Shown: piece by piece, positions 1 through 12,500 of the stretch
Position numbering within the stretch: the stretch's first letter is position 1
Layout of the letters: the number at the start of each line of letters is the position of its first letter
The notes under the pieces: model-generated
The model's input: only the letters and a program-made list of their open reading frames with translations
The model's database searches: none
What the model was told of the DNA's origin: nothing
Made by a program: the position numbers and the translations under genes
Assembly: GCA_949152475.1 (NCBI GenBank)
Contig: OX424568.1
Location: 11,197,667 to 11,261,666, forward strand
From: Terebella lapidaria
Lineage: Eukaryota; Annelida; Polychaeta; Terebellida; Terebellidae
DNA: 64,000 nucleotides
Direction: 5' to 3'

Positions 1-1050
1 TCACGATATTCACATTTAATGAGAGATAAATGCTACGTGTTCTTTTCTGTTAAGTATATGTATGGTATGGGACAGAAATTGTCTGTCATTACTTGTCATT
101 GAAATACATATGTTGAAACATACAGAATCATCTCGTTTTTCGAGACAGTAAATGCTCACTCTTTCCAAAACACCTGATGTCAACTCCATATCAGTTAAAA
201 TGTTCTTTAGATCAGAACCTAATGTGTTTTGGAACATACAAATTTTGTAATAATCATATGGTCCCAGGATAAGTTGTTATTCTATTGTGCTACTTGGTTA
301 CGGTTCAACTGATTACCCAGTTTCTTCGAAGATATTCAAAGGGTGTATGAACACAATCACCTGGGGGTGTTATTGAATAATAAGATGTCTCGGAAGCACC
401 ATGTTCAAACTCGGATTGATGAATGTGCAGCCTCACAACTAAAACACATAATTGCAATGCATCATTATATTTAAGGCTTCACGTCAGGAGTTGTTTTCTG
501 GCTTAGAGATACAGGCGCACAAAAAGCAGGAGAATATTCCTTAAACTGTAATTAACATTTAATGATTTCAAAGAGAAAATACTGCCAGCCAACATTCTCA
601 GTTGTGTAAGTGGAAACCGAAATACATGAAATTATGTTTTGTTTTAATGGAATGTGAGCAGGTGTATTGTTTCACATTTTATCTCCCAACGAACGGAGCT
701 CATCATTCCAGCAACAACAAAAAAGACTAGTGAAACTAAAGCACGTCATATGGAAAGATAATGTTTCCATGTTGGTCTCTAATGTATTAAGACCACAGAA
801 ACGAGAGCACTGTTTCAGACCATATCGTTGGCCACCATTCCTTGCACTATCAATTTAAACAGGTGTTGCCTATCGACATGCCGACAAGAAAACATGTTTC
901 TCCAGAGAGATAGCCATTTCGTTTAGGTATACATGGTGCTTGGCGGCTCTGTAATGAGAATCGCTGCTAACCGTCCATGAACTGGCAGACGCATTAGGTT
1001 AATATCTACTCGATCTATGTTTGAACGAACGTGTATCCCATTCAGTAAAC
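1..1050 (+). repeat. Macro-repeat copy 1, left part
   Basis: This begins inside a roughly 7 kb direct repeat. Positions 1-240 recur at 32711-32931 and 45365-45600, 275-470 recurs around 37418-38530 and 46935-47050, and 670-1050 recurs at 38760-39142 and 47250-47596. The similarity is high, with only scattered substitutions. It ends abruptly at GTAAAC (1045-1050), where a 24.3 kb insertion begins; in the other two copies this sequence runs straight into GAAGTTTGTACG. Short ORFs here are not preserved between copies, so I see no coding function. Confidence 0.9.
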
Positions 1051-1080
1051 AGTCAGGAACACTGGGTTTTACAGTAAGCC
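1045..1080 (+). repeat. Left TSD and terminal inverted repeat of the giant element
   Basis: GTAAAC at 1045-1050 is the target duplication. AGGAACACTGGG at 1055 starts the inverted repeat, which continues to 1080. AGTC (1051-1054) lies between duplication and repeat and has no counterpart at the right end. The inner half contains TTTTACAGTAA, itself nearly palindromic and related to the internal AGTAAA motifs. Confidence 0.8.
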
Positions 1081-1460
1081 GAAGTTGACTGCTACGAGTA
1101 AAAAAAAAATCAAGTAAAAAAAATTATTTACCTACCAGCGTTGACAAAAGTTGCAGTAAATTTTTTTTTACTGCAAGGAGTAAAAAATGTTGGAAATTGG
1201 TCAACTTTGGTGATCGTTTTCATGATGAAGGAACATCCTGAGACACTAAATATTTCGCACAGATGTACCCATGTACATAATAAATCAACACGCAAAGGGG
1301 TACTATGGGGTATCGTGGGGTATCCAGTGTGACGCCGCCTGAAAACAGTGTTTTTTGCCGGTCTGTGCAGAGACATTTTGTTTTGCTTTCCGACATTGCC
1401 GACAGGTGGCAGGAGCATCGCTGTGGTTAGTTTACTCTGACAAGTCAATTTATTTTTACC
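1081..1460. repeat. Left subterminal zone with GTTGAC-N7-AGTAAA motifs
   Basis: Directly inside the left inverted repeat is GTTGAC-TGCTACG-AGTAAA (1084-1102), followed by poly-A-rich sequence, a TTTAC-TGCAAGG-AGTAAA variant (1167-1184) and a reverse-orientation copy TTTACT-CTGACAA-GTCAA (1431-1448). The last is nearly the complement of the motif at the right end (25321-25339). The arms GTTKACT and AGTAAAC make each motif a spaced palindrome, the shape of a dimer binding site. A role as transposase-binding subterminal repeats is inference. Confidence 0.6.
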
Positions 1461-1949
1461 GAGTGTCGTGGATTTTGGGAGACGGCTGTGCGTAAAAACT
1501 TTGTTACTCGTAACCGTTCATCGAAATCTGGACAGGAGCTTGTTATTTATACGCATCGATATTTCAAGGACATGAGAGGAGACGCTTGTTTGTCTTTGCA
1601 CTGCATTACCTGTCAAATTCCAACGTCTCTACCTCTGATTTATGGCGTTTGTGCAGCCCTGTATACAAGTATGTGCGTATCTGTGGCTTTGAGCATAGCA
1701 AGACGGTAACTGTATTTTGGAAATGAATGTAACTATCATACCAATGGGGGTATGTTATGTTTTTGAATTAGCAAATGCTGTCGAGATAAATATATACACC
1801 AGTGTTGTCTTTTGTTTCTCTATTTTTTTGTTAAGATGCATGTGCTGCCGTTGCTGCGAGCGCTTACCCACGTGGGTCATGGACTGGTCGAAAAAGCAAA
1901 TATCATATTATTGCTCTTCACCATGTTCACACGCGCCATGCATGTGATA
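1461..1949. other. Unassigned segment of the giant element
   Basis: No gene, RNA or recognisable repeat is seen. Two short ORFs (73 and 76 codons) have no recognisable domain and look like chance. Confidence 0.5.
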
Positions 1950-2700
1950 ACTATTATTAAGTGACAAAAGTATACATGATATATTATAATTATAGACTTG
2001 AAAGCACCATGAATATATCAAAGTTACCGTGGTTTGCTAAAAAGTGCACATATACATCGGGCAGTGGTGGTTTGCCGTCCATGCCTAATGTATTTGTGCA
2101 CCTTTTTTTTAAATCGTTGACGTGTGCAAGTAAACTATGTTTGACTTATCGCAGTAACTAATTTTAGTTGACGTGCAGACGTGAAAAAAAGTTTTGCTCT
2201 GAAAGTTGTCTATTGCCATACAAGGGGGTAAAATTAAAAAACGATCAGGTTTTAGATATACATACAATGTATAGGCCTACATCATCATGATAATGTACAT
2301 TTATATATTTATCTAGCTGATACAACATGAACAATGAACACCGATATGCTGTGGGTCATGGACTGGTGGGAAAAGCAATGTTCATGTTGCTCTTTAATCA
2401 TGTTAATTAACACGCCAGGGATAACTTAGCCACATGAAGTATATTATAATAATATACTTAAAAGCACGATAAACGTATCAAGGTTACCATGGTTAATTGA
2501 AAAGTGCATATATACATCGAGCAGTGGTGGCTTACCGGCCCTGCCTGATGTATTTGTGCACCTTTTTTTTAATTCGTTGACGTGTGCAAGTAAACTATGT
2601 TTGACTTATCGCAGTAACTAATTTTAGTTGACGTGCAAACGTAAAAAAAGTTTTGCTCTGATAGGTGTATATTGCCATACACGGGGTGTAATGCAAAAAG
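1950..2700 (+). repeat. Tandem pair of about 460-bp units
   Basis: Two units align end to end: each runs from a GATATATTATAAT-like start through an AAAGTGCATATATACATCG-like stretch and a TTTGTGCACC plus T-run to GTTGACGTGTGCAAGTAAAC and TTGACTTATCGCAGTAAC. The paired motifs lie at 2116-2158 and 2576-2618, giving a period of 460 bp. Diverged relatives follow at 4560-5520. No coding potential is seen. Confidence 0.75.
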
Positions 2701-2754
2701 GTCAGGTTTTAGTAAAAAGAAGATCAGGTTTTAGACACACATATACATGTAGGC

Positions 2755-2830
2755 CTACATCATACATCATCATCATCATCATCATCCCCCTCATCCGCAT
2801 CATCATCACCCTCATCATCATCATCATCAT
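2755..2830. repeat. (CAT)n microsatellite
   Basis: Imperfect CAT/CCT trinucleotide runs. The Ile- and Met-rich ORFs across this stretch on both strands are artefacts of the microsatellite. Confidence 0.9.
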
Positions 2831-3015
2831 GTACATGTATATATTTATGGACCTAATACCGATAGATATGATTATGATGAGGACAATATAAAACACCCAA
2901 TATGAATAACTGTTGGAATAGAATTAAAGTCCTTTCAAACAGTTGTAGCACAATCCACACTGGTATCAGTGACAGACACTGAAATACTATATCGTAGTTG
3001 TTTGTACTACATACA

Positions 3016-4393
3016 TACTGTAAAACCAGAAATGTTTGCGAGGTATTTATTTCGCGAATAAAGAAAAATATCGCCAAATGTAAGCCTCGCCAAATATTTC
3101 TATGTCATCCACATCGGCGACATCAAGAAAAGACTCAGAATCAAGTAGCATCAGCAGCGTGTGAAATGGACATCAGCCCGAGGCGGGTAAAAATGTCATC
3201 TGGCCAGTAACTCACGAAATTTGCACGCCCGACAGGCGGGTAACGAATTTCAACGAATTAACTGGAATTAGAATGACGAGATATTGAACATTTAATGAAC
3301 ATTTAGATTACACAGCGAATTTTCTCTGTGTTGGATTGTTGTTCTGTAGTTAGTGATTCAACCAAATTTAGTAGATTTTAAATAGTACTAGCATTCGACA
3401 TAACCCTTGCTTGGGAATCAAAGCAAACATAACCCTATTGTTTGTGGTAATTCTTTGCCTGGCTATTGGTCTGCAACTCAAATGTAGGCCTACCATTCCT
3501 AGCACTCCCTGTCCCGACAATGCGCGGCCCTGTACATGACTTGAATGCACATTACTATAATTGCACATAAATGTAACAAACTTACTTACACACGGACCAT
3601 TGCATTATATTCTGCATCAGCCTCCCCATTCCACTGGATCCCCCCCCCCCCACTTCACGCACAGCATGTGTACAAACCACCCTCCCATTCAATCGATCTC
3701 CTCCACCCCTTCTGTCTATCCTGAATCACTCAGCCATGTGCAGAGATAGCTATATATAGACCGGTTTTAGGAAAATTCAGGTGATGTCACTGGTTGAGCG
3801 GGGTGTAGGAGGGAGATGTGCGGAGGAGATGGTTTGAGGGCATTTCGTATGCTCATATATGTGAAATTTCACAAGCAATACTAGCACTAATATACAATAA
3901 CAATTATGATGGACGTTAAGTATTGTATGTCTGCGTTATCGGGGTGGGGGATGGGGGTCAGTGTGGAAGGGATGAGGAGATTAGACTCCAGCAAAAATGT
4001 ACATCAAATACATGTACTAGTACCTTGTTTTTGACAATACAATTTAGTGTTTAGTATGTCATGTCTTGTGTTTTTAATCTGACATGATCTGAGGAGCACA
4101 AATCCTGTATCATTATGATTTGTGGATTCAGAATAAAAGATGACATGGGTTACCAAGATAGCATCCGGGCTAGTAGCTGTCAAAAGCCATCAGATCAGTA
4201 CATTGTAAAGCTCACTGTACTACATATACTTGTTGGTTTTAGTTATTCATATTATTGTTTTGAAGACAAATACTGTAATGTGGACAATGAACATTTCAAT
4301 TTGTTTGGTTGATTGAAACACAAAAATAAGTCCCCGCCAAATTGGATTGTCTGAGAAAACGGCAAAATTTAGACATTTATGGTTTTACACGTA
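3016..4393. mobile_element. Putative MITE-like element with TACTGTAAAACC ends
   Basis: The left end reads TACTGTAAAACCAGAAATGT and the right end, reverse complemented, reads TACGTGTAAAACCATAAATG, giving imperfect inverted repeats of about 20 bp with TA at the ends. The left end is followed by TTTCGCGAATAAAG, a composition common in Tc1/mariner-type MITEs of marine invertebrates. The interior is non-coding and includes a C-run near 3640 and a G-rich tract near 3950. No empty site exists in the window, so the boundaries are provisional. Confidence 0.4.
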
Positions 4394-4559
4394 TTGCTCT
4401 ATATACGTGTACCCAATGTACATGTATTGAGGGAAGGTCAATGAACTCCAAGTACAAGACCTTTTTGCATTTTAGGACATATTTTGACGTCTGACATTTC
4501 CTGATGACTACAACGTGTATAATAGAATGTGTATATATCAATATACTGGCGTTAATAAT

Positions 4560-5520
4560 CGATAAACAGCCAGGATATACCCATGTATGTGGCACTTTTG
4601 AATAACAAATTGCCTGATGTCAGCGTTAGCCAAACGAACCACAAGTGATCCACAAACATTATAACCAAAAGTGCATGAAAAGTGCATGATGCATCATGTG
4701 ATATTGACATGAATGGTGGCTGACACCCATGTCTGGTGTGCGTGTGGAATTTTTTTTTTGACAAAGTTCACGTGTTCAAGTAAAAATTATTTTACTCTGA
4801 TTGTAATTGACGCACATGCGTAAAGAAATTTTTACTCAATAACTACTGTTGTACTACATGAGCGGTGAACTTGTGCACACGTGAGCAATGAGGTTGCGTG
4901 TTTACTTTGTGTGTATCTTGGGTATGTTGCTAGAAGATATGGACGGGATTTAAATTGTTGCAGTACCATACCATCTTGGATTTATCCACAGAGATTAAGG
5001 TACCCCCCCCCCACCCTCTCGGCAATTACTGATAACTATCATAGAAAATATAAAGAACGTTTTACAACATGTATGCCTATTCTATGTCGTTCCAAACGTC
5101 TACAGACACACTATCACAAACCACTGCTAAATAAAACAGCAAAATTATATGGGATTTCAGATAAATCGTGTATGCACACACGAAACATACCAAGTATACA
5201 TGCTTCATCTTGTTTATTGATTGTGCTAGTGAGCAAGCACTGCTACGTGGTAGCCCATGCAGAAGATCAAATGTGTAATGTTTGAGCAATCCATGCCCTT
5301 CATGTCACCCACATATATATTATTCCAACAAATACATACTAATAGTCAAGTTTACGTGGAACGTGCACACATTATTACACAGGGATGGCTTACCCCCTGC
5401 TGTTTGGTGTTTTTGTGTAGTTTATTATTTTTAAAAAAAGAATTTACGTGTTCAAGTAAACAATGTTTGACTTGTCACAGTAACCATTTACTCCAATTTT
5501 TGTTTTCATACATCTGACAG
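4560..5520 (+). repeat. Diverged copies of the 460-bp family
   Basis: Two further units are recognisable from GATGGCTTACCCC-like text, T-runs and the motif pairs GTTCAC-GTGTTCA-AGTAAA (4766-4784), TTTAC-GTGTTCA-AGTAAA (5442-5460) and TTGAC-TTGTCAC-AGTAAC (5466-5483). A 134-codon ORF at 4881-5285 crosses this region but shows no domain and is not conserved in the sister units. Confidence 0.5.
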
Positions 5521-6299
5521 AATTGTGCACAAGCAACATGAGCTTCATTATGAGGATGTATGCATCCATGGTATCATTGGTATGTTGCTGGAATATCGAT
5601 GATGACGACCACAGAAAGTATAATGACACTTAAGTATATGATACAAGTAATCATGGTAATAAGCAAGCACTACCCCGTGATAACCAATGGTAACCAATGC
5701 AACATTTGACGAGGACTCCCTGCCCCTCACGTGAGACCCACAAATAAGATCCCAACGGTTAACATGGTTACACGTAGTACCCGGATTTATCTACATGGTA
5801 GGAACAAACATTGCATTTTTAGGTTACCGGACCTATGGTCCGATAACCTATTGGCATGGCGTTGCGTCCGTCGTCCGTCCGTCCGTCCGTCCGTCGTCCG
5901 TTCACATTTTTATCTTTAAAGTATATGATCGAATCTTTCTGAAATTTTGCACAAAAATACCTAAAAATATTTCAAGGAAAGGTTTTTTTTTGTTTTTCGA
6001 TTTTCGCATTTTTTTCAAAATGGCGGCCGTTTTCGACGAAAAATGCCTGATTTTGGACTTTGGCGGCCATTTTCTCAAAAACTGTTCAGTAACTTTTTTT
6101 CTTTTTGATACACAACACTCCTCATATGTACTCCTGTGATGTGTATAAGTTTCGTTGCGCTTGAATCGCTCGAAGTGGGCCATTTTGGGCCAAACTTGGC
6201 CCAAATGGGACTTTCCCATGTTAAATTTTCCTATGCTTTATAATGGGACACATTATGCCTTATATCTCACTTAATATTGAGATTAGAGACTAGGAATCA

Positions 6300-6338
<39 letters not shown>

Positions 6339-6782
6339 ATACTGACGTAACCCTGTAAGGGAACTTGCCTTACCACCATCCGACCAACTTTGGTCCGCGA
6401 TATATTGGTGGCGCGTCGCCGCAGTGCAGCGCCTGGCATATTTTTGGTACCCGTGTATGTATGTAGTGTATGGACGGGATTTTCTGGTGTACTGCATTGA
6501 TGGGTATTTGTAGCGCGGCCCATGACAGATCCGGGTACGCCTAGTGAACTAGGTTTCTGCCCCTTCACCACCGCCGATACACCGAGTGCAGCTGTCTACA
6601 ATGTATCACCTGGTCACCATATTAGTGTCCGCTCCAGGCCGACGGACTGAGAAGTGAGGGGTAACCCTTGATCCGCTGAGTGAATTTTGATCGCCGAGAG
6701 CGGGGCTCGAACCCGCCAACGACGAACATTGAATTCCCTTCAGCAGCGGACGAACGACTTAGTGCGTTGCGCCACGGCGCAA
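6300..6782 (-). mobile_element. tRNA-derived SINE with (CAAT)n tail
   Basis: On the minus strand the element begins near 6780 with a tRNA-like head: an A-box-like TGGCGCAACGCACTAAG, then a B-box GGGTTCGAGCCCC (about 6703-6716), the two pol III promoter elements of a tRNA gene. A unique body of roughly 350 bp follows, ending in a tetranucleotide tail (6301-6339). It interrupts the first tandem monomer of element A. A functional tRNA is unlikely because no acceptor stem with anticodon arm can be closed cleanly. The partner LINE is not evident from the tail. Confidence 0.7.
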
Positions 6783-7844
6783 TATAATATTGTGGACATA
6801 TAGGAAATGATATATGCTGAATATTCTCGTGACCTTGAGTTTGACCTCTGACCTCAGTTTCAAGGTCAAAGAACAAAATGGCTAACATCTCGCTTATTAT
6901 CGACTTTACAGCTTAGAAATCAATTGTGGACATATAAGAAATGATATATACCGAATATTCTGATGACCTCGAATTTGACCTTTGACCTCATTTTCAAGGT
7001 CACAGGACAAAATGGCTAATATCTCACTTCTTATCGACTTTACAGCTTAGGAATCAATTATGAACATATAGGAAATGATATATGCAGATTATTGTCATGA
7101 CCTTGAATTTGACCTTCGACCTCATTTTCAAGGTCACGGGACAAAATGGCTAATATCTCACTTATTATCAATTTTACAGCTTAGTGATCAATTGTGGACA
7201 TGTAGGAAATGATATATGCTGAATATTCACGTGACCTTGAATTTGACCTTTGACCTCATTTTCAAGGTCACGGGACAAAATGGCTAATATCTCGCTTATT
7301 ATCGACTTTACAGCTTAGGAATCAAATATGGACATACAGGAAAGGATATACGCTGAATATTCTGATGACCTCAAATTTGAACTTTGACCTTATTTTCAAG
7401 GTCATAGCACAAAATTGCTAATATCTCGCTTATTATCGACTTTACGGCTTAGGAATCAATTGTGAACATATAGGAAATGATATATGCTGAATATTCTCGT
7501 GACCTTGAATTTGACCTTTGACCTCATTTCCAAGGTCACAGAACAAAATTGCTAATATCTCGCTTATTATCGACTTTACGGCTCAGGAATCAATTGTGAA
7601 CATATAGGAAATGATATATGCTGAATATTCTCGTGACCTTGAATTTGACCTTTGACCTCATTTTCAAGGTCACAGGACAAAATGGCCAATATCTTGCTTA
7701 TTAGCGACTTTGCAGCTTAGGAATCAATTGTGAACATATAGGAAATGATATATGCTGAATATTCTAGTGACCTTGAATTTGACCCTTGACCTAAATTTCA
7801 AGGTTAATCATTTTATTTTCAAGGTCAGAATACAAAATGGCTTA

Positions 7845-8049
7845 CTGTGAACCCGTTAATGTTCGCTACCCTTTTATTTTGCGGATTTCGCGTTTTTAAC
7901 AAAATAGCGAACTTTAATGGATCGCAAACTTTAAAAGTTCCATTGAAATTGATGAAAAAATAAACAAAACACGAACTTAAATGGTTAGCGAACAGTTAAT
8001 ATTTCAAAAACGCGAACTTTAATGGGAGCAAACATAAATGGGTTTACAG
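7845..8049. mobile_element. 205-bp MITE with TA target duplication
   Basis: Terminal repeats CTGTGAACCC and, at the right, GGGTTTACAG are flanked by TA (7843-7844, 8050-8051). The inner repeats continue as GTTAATGTTCGCT versus ATTTATGTTTGCT. It sits inside GGCTAATATCTCGC of the 134-bp monomer, whose uninterrupted form in neighbouring monomers confirms the ends. The TA duplication suggests Tc1/mariner-type mobilisation. It has no coding capacity. Confidence 0.8.
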
Positions 8050-8210
8050 TATATCTCGCTTATTATCAAATTTACAGCTTAGGGGTCCATAGTGAACATA
8101 TAGGAAATGATGTATGCTGAATATTTTGGTGATCTAGAATTTGACCTTTGATCTCATTTTCAAGGTCAGAGAACAAAATGGCTAATATGTCGCTTATTAT
8201 CATCTTTACA

Positions 8211-8746
8211 TCTGCCCCTGATGACGCCAGTGTGTCTTTGGATAAACTATTTGGTCGGGCTTTGTTTCTATTGCAAAATGTTGTATTTTACCTTTCTTAT
8301 TGGCATCATCAGAATTTGATTGTATTGGTGGTAATAGATTGATACTTACATTTGTACCACTGAGTCGGTGTCACTGCTGGCGGACGTTAAATCTGTCCCC
8401 GAGGATACCATCAGCTCAGTAGCCTTCGGGCTTGTGATTGGGTACTTTTGTACTTGTCATGTATCTATTCCATGGGGTTAGATTCGGATTTCTAAATTAT
8501 TTTCATAGGTTGTTGGGCAGTTGTATACTAATCCCTGGTGGTAATAGATTGATACTTACATCCATCTGGTGTACAGTAGAAACAACTACATTTAACACAT
8601 TGTCTGCCCCTGAAGACGCCAGTGTGTCTTTGGATAAACTATTTGGTCGGGCTTTGTTTGTTTCTATTGCAAAATGTAGTATTTTACGTTTCTTATTGGC
8701 ATCATCAAAATCTGATTGTATTGGTGGTAATAGATTGATACTTACA
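8211..8746 (+). mobile_element. Family X insertion (about 1.5 units)
   Basis: Flanked by TTTACA (8205-8210 and 8747-8752) and inserted into the CTTTACAGC of a 134-bp monomer. Contains CTGATGACGCCAGTGTGTC, TTGGTCGGGCTTTGTTTCTA, ATTGGCATCATCA and ends GGTAATAGATTGATACTTAC. The first block recurs in the 3' part, so the copy holds more than one unit. The 3' end matches other family X copies while the 5' start differs, as in 5'-truncated retroposons. Confidence 0.65.
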
Positions 8747-9042
8747 TTTACAGCATAGGAATCAATTGCGAATATAGAGGAATGATATATACTGAATATC
8801 TTCATAACCTTGAACTTGAACTTTGACCTCATTTTCAAGGTCACATCACAGAATTGCTAATGTCTCACTTATTATCGACTTTACAGCTTAGGAATTTATT
8901 GTGGACATACTAGAAGTGATATATTTGTTGAAAATTTCATGACCTTGAATTTATCAGTGACTTTATTTTCAAGGTCACTGGACAAAAGGCTAATATCTAA
9001 AATGTATATTGTCCGGTAACCTTTCTTAGCCCTTGGGCTAAT

Positions 9043-9569
9043 TTTTTGGAATGGAACACACGTTCAATTTAGTGGACAATTATATTTCTTGTGATAATCA
9101 ATTATAGGCCTAATGATGAGTTTATCAGTCGTACAAAATGATAATCATATATAAAAAGAACGAATAGTGTGTAATATAAAATACATTTTCCTATCATAAC
9201 CAGTTGCCATTCCGGATCTTAAATCCAGGTCGGAATGAAATTACCCACTAAATTGAACATGTAATCCCTTAGGATCTGTAGATTGTATGAAAGCGGCACA
9301 TGTACATGTACACATCGGTTGATGCTTGTTTTACTCATACCTTTGGTCAAAACTGACTCGTGCCAGTAAGAATGATTTAACTTTAGCAGTACCTTCATCG
9401 GAGAGATTATTTTTCAGTTTCTCACGTGCCACTGTAAAATCAATTACTGGCAACCTGTATCCAGTATAATTTGTGTACATGTATATATTGCTGAGAAATG
9501 CTTACAATTCAAGTCATGCTGTTCAACAGACACGAACTGGTGCATAAAAATTTAGTATGCCCAGCTTGT
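9043..9569. other. Unassigned spacer in the giant element
   Basis: AT-rich sequence with no ORF, RNA or repeat that I can recognise. AGTGGACAAT near 9071 and ACCCACTAAATTGAAC near 9241 form a weak inverted pair. Confidence 0.4.
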
Positions 9570-12500
9570 GTTGTGACTAGGTGCAGAATCCGACAGCTGA
9601 GAATACAATGAATATATGACATCATTAGCATTTATAGAGCCGCGATGAATACAAATCATAACAATGGTACATTGACTAGCAATATCATGAAGATAGAACA
9701 CAAAAGTTGAATTACTACCTTCAGAATAAGATTCACATTTGCTGTAAGTGTACACCATATCCCATGGTTTGATGAATATGTACAGGAATCGTTCATCGTA
9801 ATTGGTTATCATGGTAGTTATAGCCAGTATAATCTTTCCCTAAGATAACTTGTTGACGTGTGTAAGTGAACAATGTTTGACTCTCACAGTAACAATGTTG
9901 TATCGACGTATAGACGAAGAAATTTCTTCACAAAAAGAGGTACGACTCATGGATCATGTACACAGGATATGACACTATATGCACACGTACATACGACATT
10001 ATTGGACATATGGAAACAGAAATAAGGGGCATGAAAATGATAGGCATGCATGTTGATTGTTGAGTTTGATACACGTACATGTAAATTCTCTAAGTAAAGA
10101 ATGAAATATTTTTTATTGCTCAAGTGCCGAGACAGTATTATCATGATAAGTGGACAGATGGGAAAAAGTATGAGGTACCTTGCATCATATGTATCATGAG
10201 ATCATGCACATCGGGATAGGTGGTACCGGTATACACAAGGTTTATTCACTTACAGCAGTAAATTAAATTACACTGCCACTAGTCAATAAATTGTGCCATA
10301 CATATACATGTAACTACTAACGATGGTAAGAGGACTCATGGCTATACAAACTCAGTTTTGTATCATCACACCCACACATACACACATTTTAGATTTATAA
10401 TTGAGAGCAATCCGTGGAATATTCATACTTTACAGGCATCATTAGTTTTCAAAAATGATTTAAAGCTCGGTCTTCGAACCTTTTCAACGTAGACATATGT
10501 CAATAAGATGTTAAGTACGTATAGTTCCAATATGTCAAGCACATCATACATGTCACAAAGCAATTTTGTTTTGTACGGCACACTTGATTGACAATCAATA
10601 GCCCAAAATCTAATTATACCAGGAAATAGCATCTTTGATAATTCACACCTTTTTGAATAGGTCACAGACAGCAATTAGTTCCACGTGCTAATCACCCCTG
10701 ACATTGACAAATATAAAAGATTTAAAAACAATAATTGAACATTGCCTATGTATTTTATATTAGCATAACATCTATCATGCAAGTATACCTCGTAATTTAC
10801 ATTCAGACTCCGTCAGCTGAGAATACAATGAATATATAGCATCATTAGAATGTGTCGAGCCGAGATGAATACAAATCATGACAATGGTAACAGGACATTG
10901 ATTAGCAATATCATGAGAATAGAACACAAAAGTTGAATTACTACCTTCAGAATAAGATAAGGTAGTTATAGCCAGTATAATCTTTCCCTAAGATAACTTG
11001 TTGACCTGTGTAAGTAAACAATGTTTGACTTCTCACTGTAACAATGTTGTATCGACGTATAAAGGAAGAAATTTCTTCACAAAAAGAGGTACGACTCAGG
11101 GATCATGTACACACGATATGACACTATATGTACACGTACAGACGACATTATTGGACATAAAGAAACAGAAACAAGGGGCATGAAAATGATAGGCATGCAT
11201 GTTGATTGTTGAGTTTGATACACGTACATGTAAATTCTCCAAGTAAAGAACAATTTTTTTTTTATTGCTCAGGTGCCAAGTCAGTATTAGCATGATCTGT
11301 GGAAAGATGAAAAAAAAGTATGAGGTACCTTGAATCATATGTATCATGAGATCATGCACATCGGGATAGGTGGTACCGGTATACACAAGGTTTATTTACT
11401 TACAGCAGTGAATTAAATTACACTGCCACTAGTCAATAAATTGTGCCATACATATACATCTAACTACTAACTATGGTAAGAGGACTCATGGCTAAACAAA
11501 CTCAGTTTTGTATCATCACACCCACACATACACACATTTTATATTATATCGTTGAGAGCAATCCTTGGAATATTCATACCTTACAGGCATCATTAGTTTT
11601 CAAAAATGATTTAAAGCTCGGTCTTCGAACCTTTTCAACGAAGACATATGTCAATGAGATGTTAAGTACGTATAGTTCCAATATGTCAAGCACATCATAC
11701 ATGTCACAAAGCAATTTTGTTTTGTACGGCACACTTGATTGACAATCAATAGCCCAAAATCTAATTATACCAGGAAATAGCATCTTTGATAATTCACACC
11801 TTTTTGAATAGGTCACAGACAGCAATTAGTTCCACGAGCTAATCACCCCTGACATTGACAAATATAAAAGATTTAAAAACAATAATTGAACATTGCCTAT
11901 GTATTTTATATTAGCATAACATCTATCATGCAAGTATACCTCGTAATTTACATTCAGACTCCGTCAGCTGAGAATACAATGAATATATAGCATCATTAGA
12001 ATGTGTCGAGCCGAGATGAATACAAATCATGACAATGGTAACAAGACATTGATTAGCAATATCATGAAAATAGAACACAAAAGTTGAATTACTACCTTCA
12101 GAATAAGATAAGGTAGTTTTAGCCAGTATAATCTTTCCCTAAGATTACTTGTTGACGTGTGTACGTAAACAATGTTTGACTTCTCACTGTAACAATGTTG
12201 TATCGACGACGAAATTTTTTCACAAAAAGAGGTACGAATCATGGATCATGTACACACGATATGACACTATATGTACACGTACAGACGACATTATTGGACA
12301 TATAGAAACAGAAACAAGGGGCATGAAAATGATAGGCATGCATGTTGATTGTTGAGTTTGATACACGTACATGTAAATTCTTCAAGTAAAGAATGATTTT
12401 TTTTTATTGCTCAGGTGCCAAGACAGTATTAACATGATATGTGGAAAGATGAAAAAAGTATGAGGTACCTTGCATCATATGTATCATGAGATCATGCACA

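Larger units (their letters stand above)
6820..9000 (+). repeat. 134-bp tandem array with nuclear-receptor-type half-sites
   Basis: About eleven monomers, interrupted by a MITE and a family X copy, repeat the core TGACCTTGAATTTGACCT followed by TTGACCTCATTTTCAAGGTCA and AAAATGGCTAATATCTCGC. Read on the minus strand, TGACCTTTGACCT is AGGTCAAAGGTCA, a perfect DR1, and TCAAGGTCA is the extended half-site used by SF-1/ERR/FTZ-F1 receptors. Binding is not shown; the motif match is direct. Confidence 0.8.
5822..9042 (+). mobile_element. Helitron-like non-autonomous element A, with (GTCC)n and a tandem core
   Basis: The left end AGGTTACCGGAC is mirrored by GTCCGGTAACCT at 9011-9022. A 27-bp palindrome (GGTTACCGGACC and GGTCCGATAACC, 5822-5848) follows at once, then a (GTCC)n microsatellite (5870-5898), a GGCGGCCATTTT-rich segment, and a tandem core of about 134 bp units (6820-9000). 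After the right repeat comes a hairpin TTAGCCCTTGGGCTAA (9026-9041) and a T-run. Short terminal repeats, tetranucleotide microsatellite, tandem core and 3' hairpin are the plan of HINE/Helentron elements, for example the oyster pearl/CvA family. It contains three secondary insertions: a SINE, a TA-flanked MITE and a 536-bp family X copy. Confidence 0.7.

Noticed and set aside
2628-2896. Ile/Met-rich ORFs on both strands
   Set aside because: They translate the (CAT)n microsatellite.
4881-5285. 134-codon ORF, the longest in the giant element apart from repeat frames
   Set aside because: No domain, no homology to sister units and an implausible composition; probably chance.
6703-6780. A tRNA gene
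   Set aside because: A- and B-box-like sequences are present but no cloverleaf closes, and the sequence continues into a SINE body with a tetranucleotide tail.
10423-11825. Identical-looking 83-codon minus-strand ORFs at 10423-10674 and 11574-11825
   Set aside because: They are the same position of two nearly identical 1150-bp units; the other units carry differences there, and no domain is recognised.
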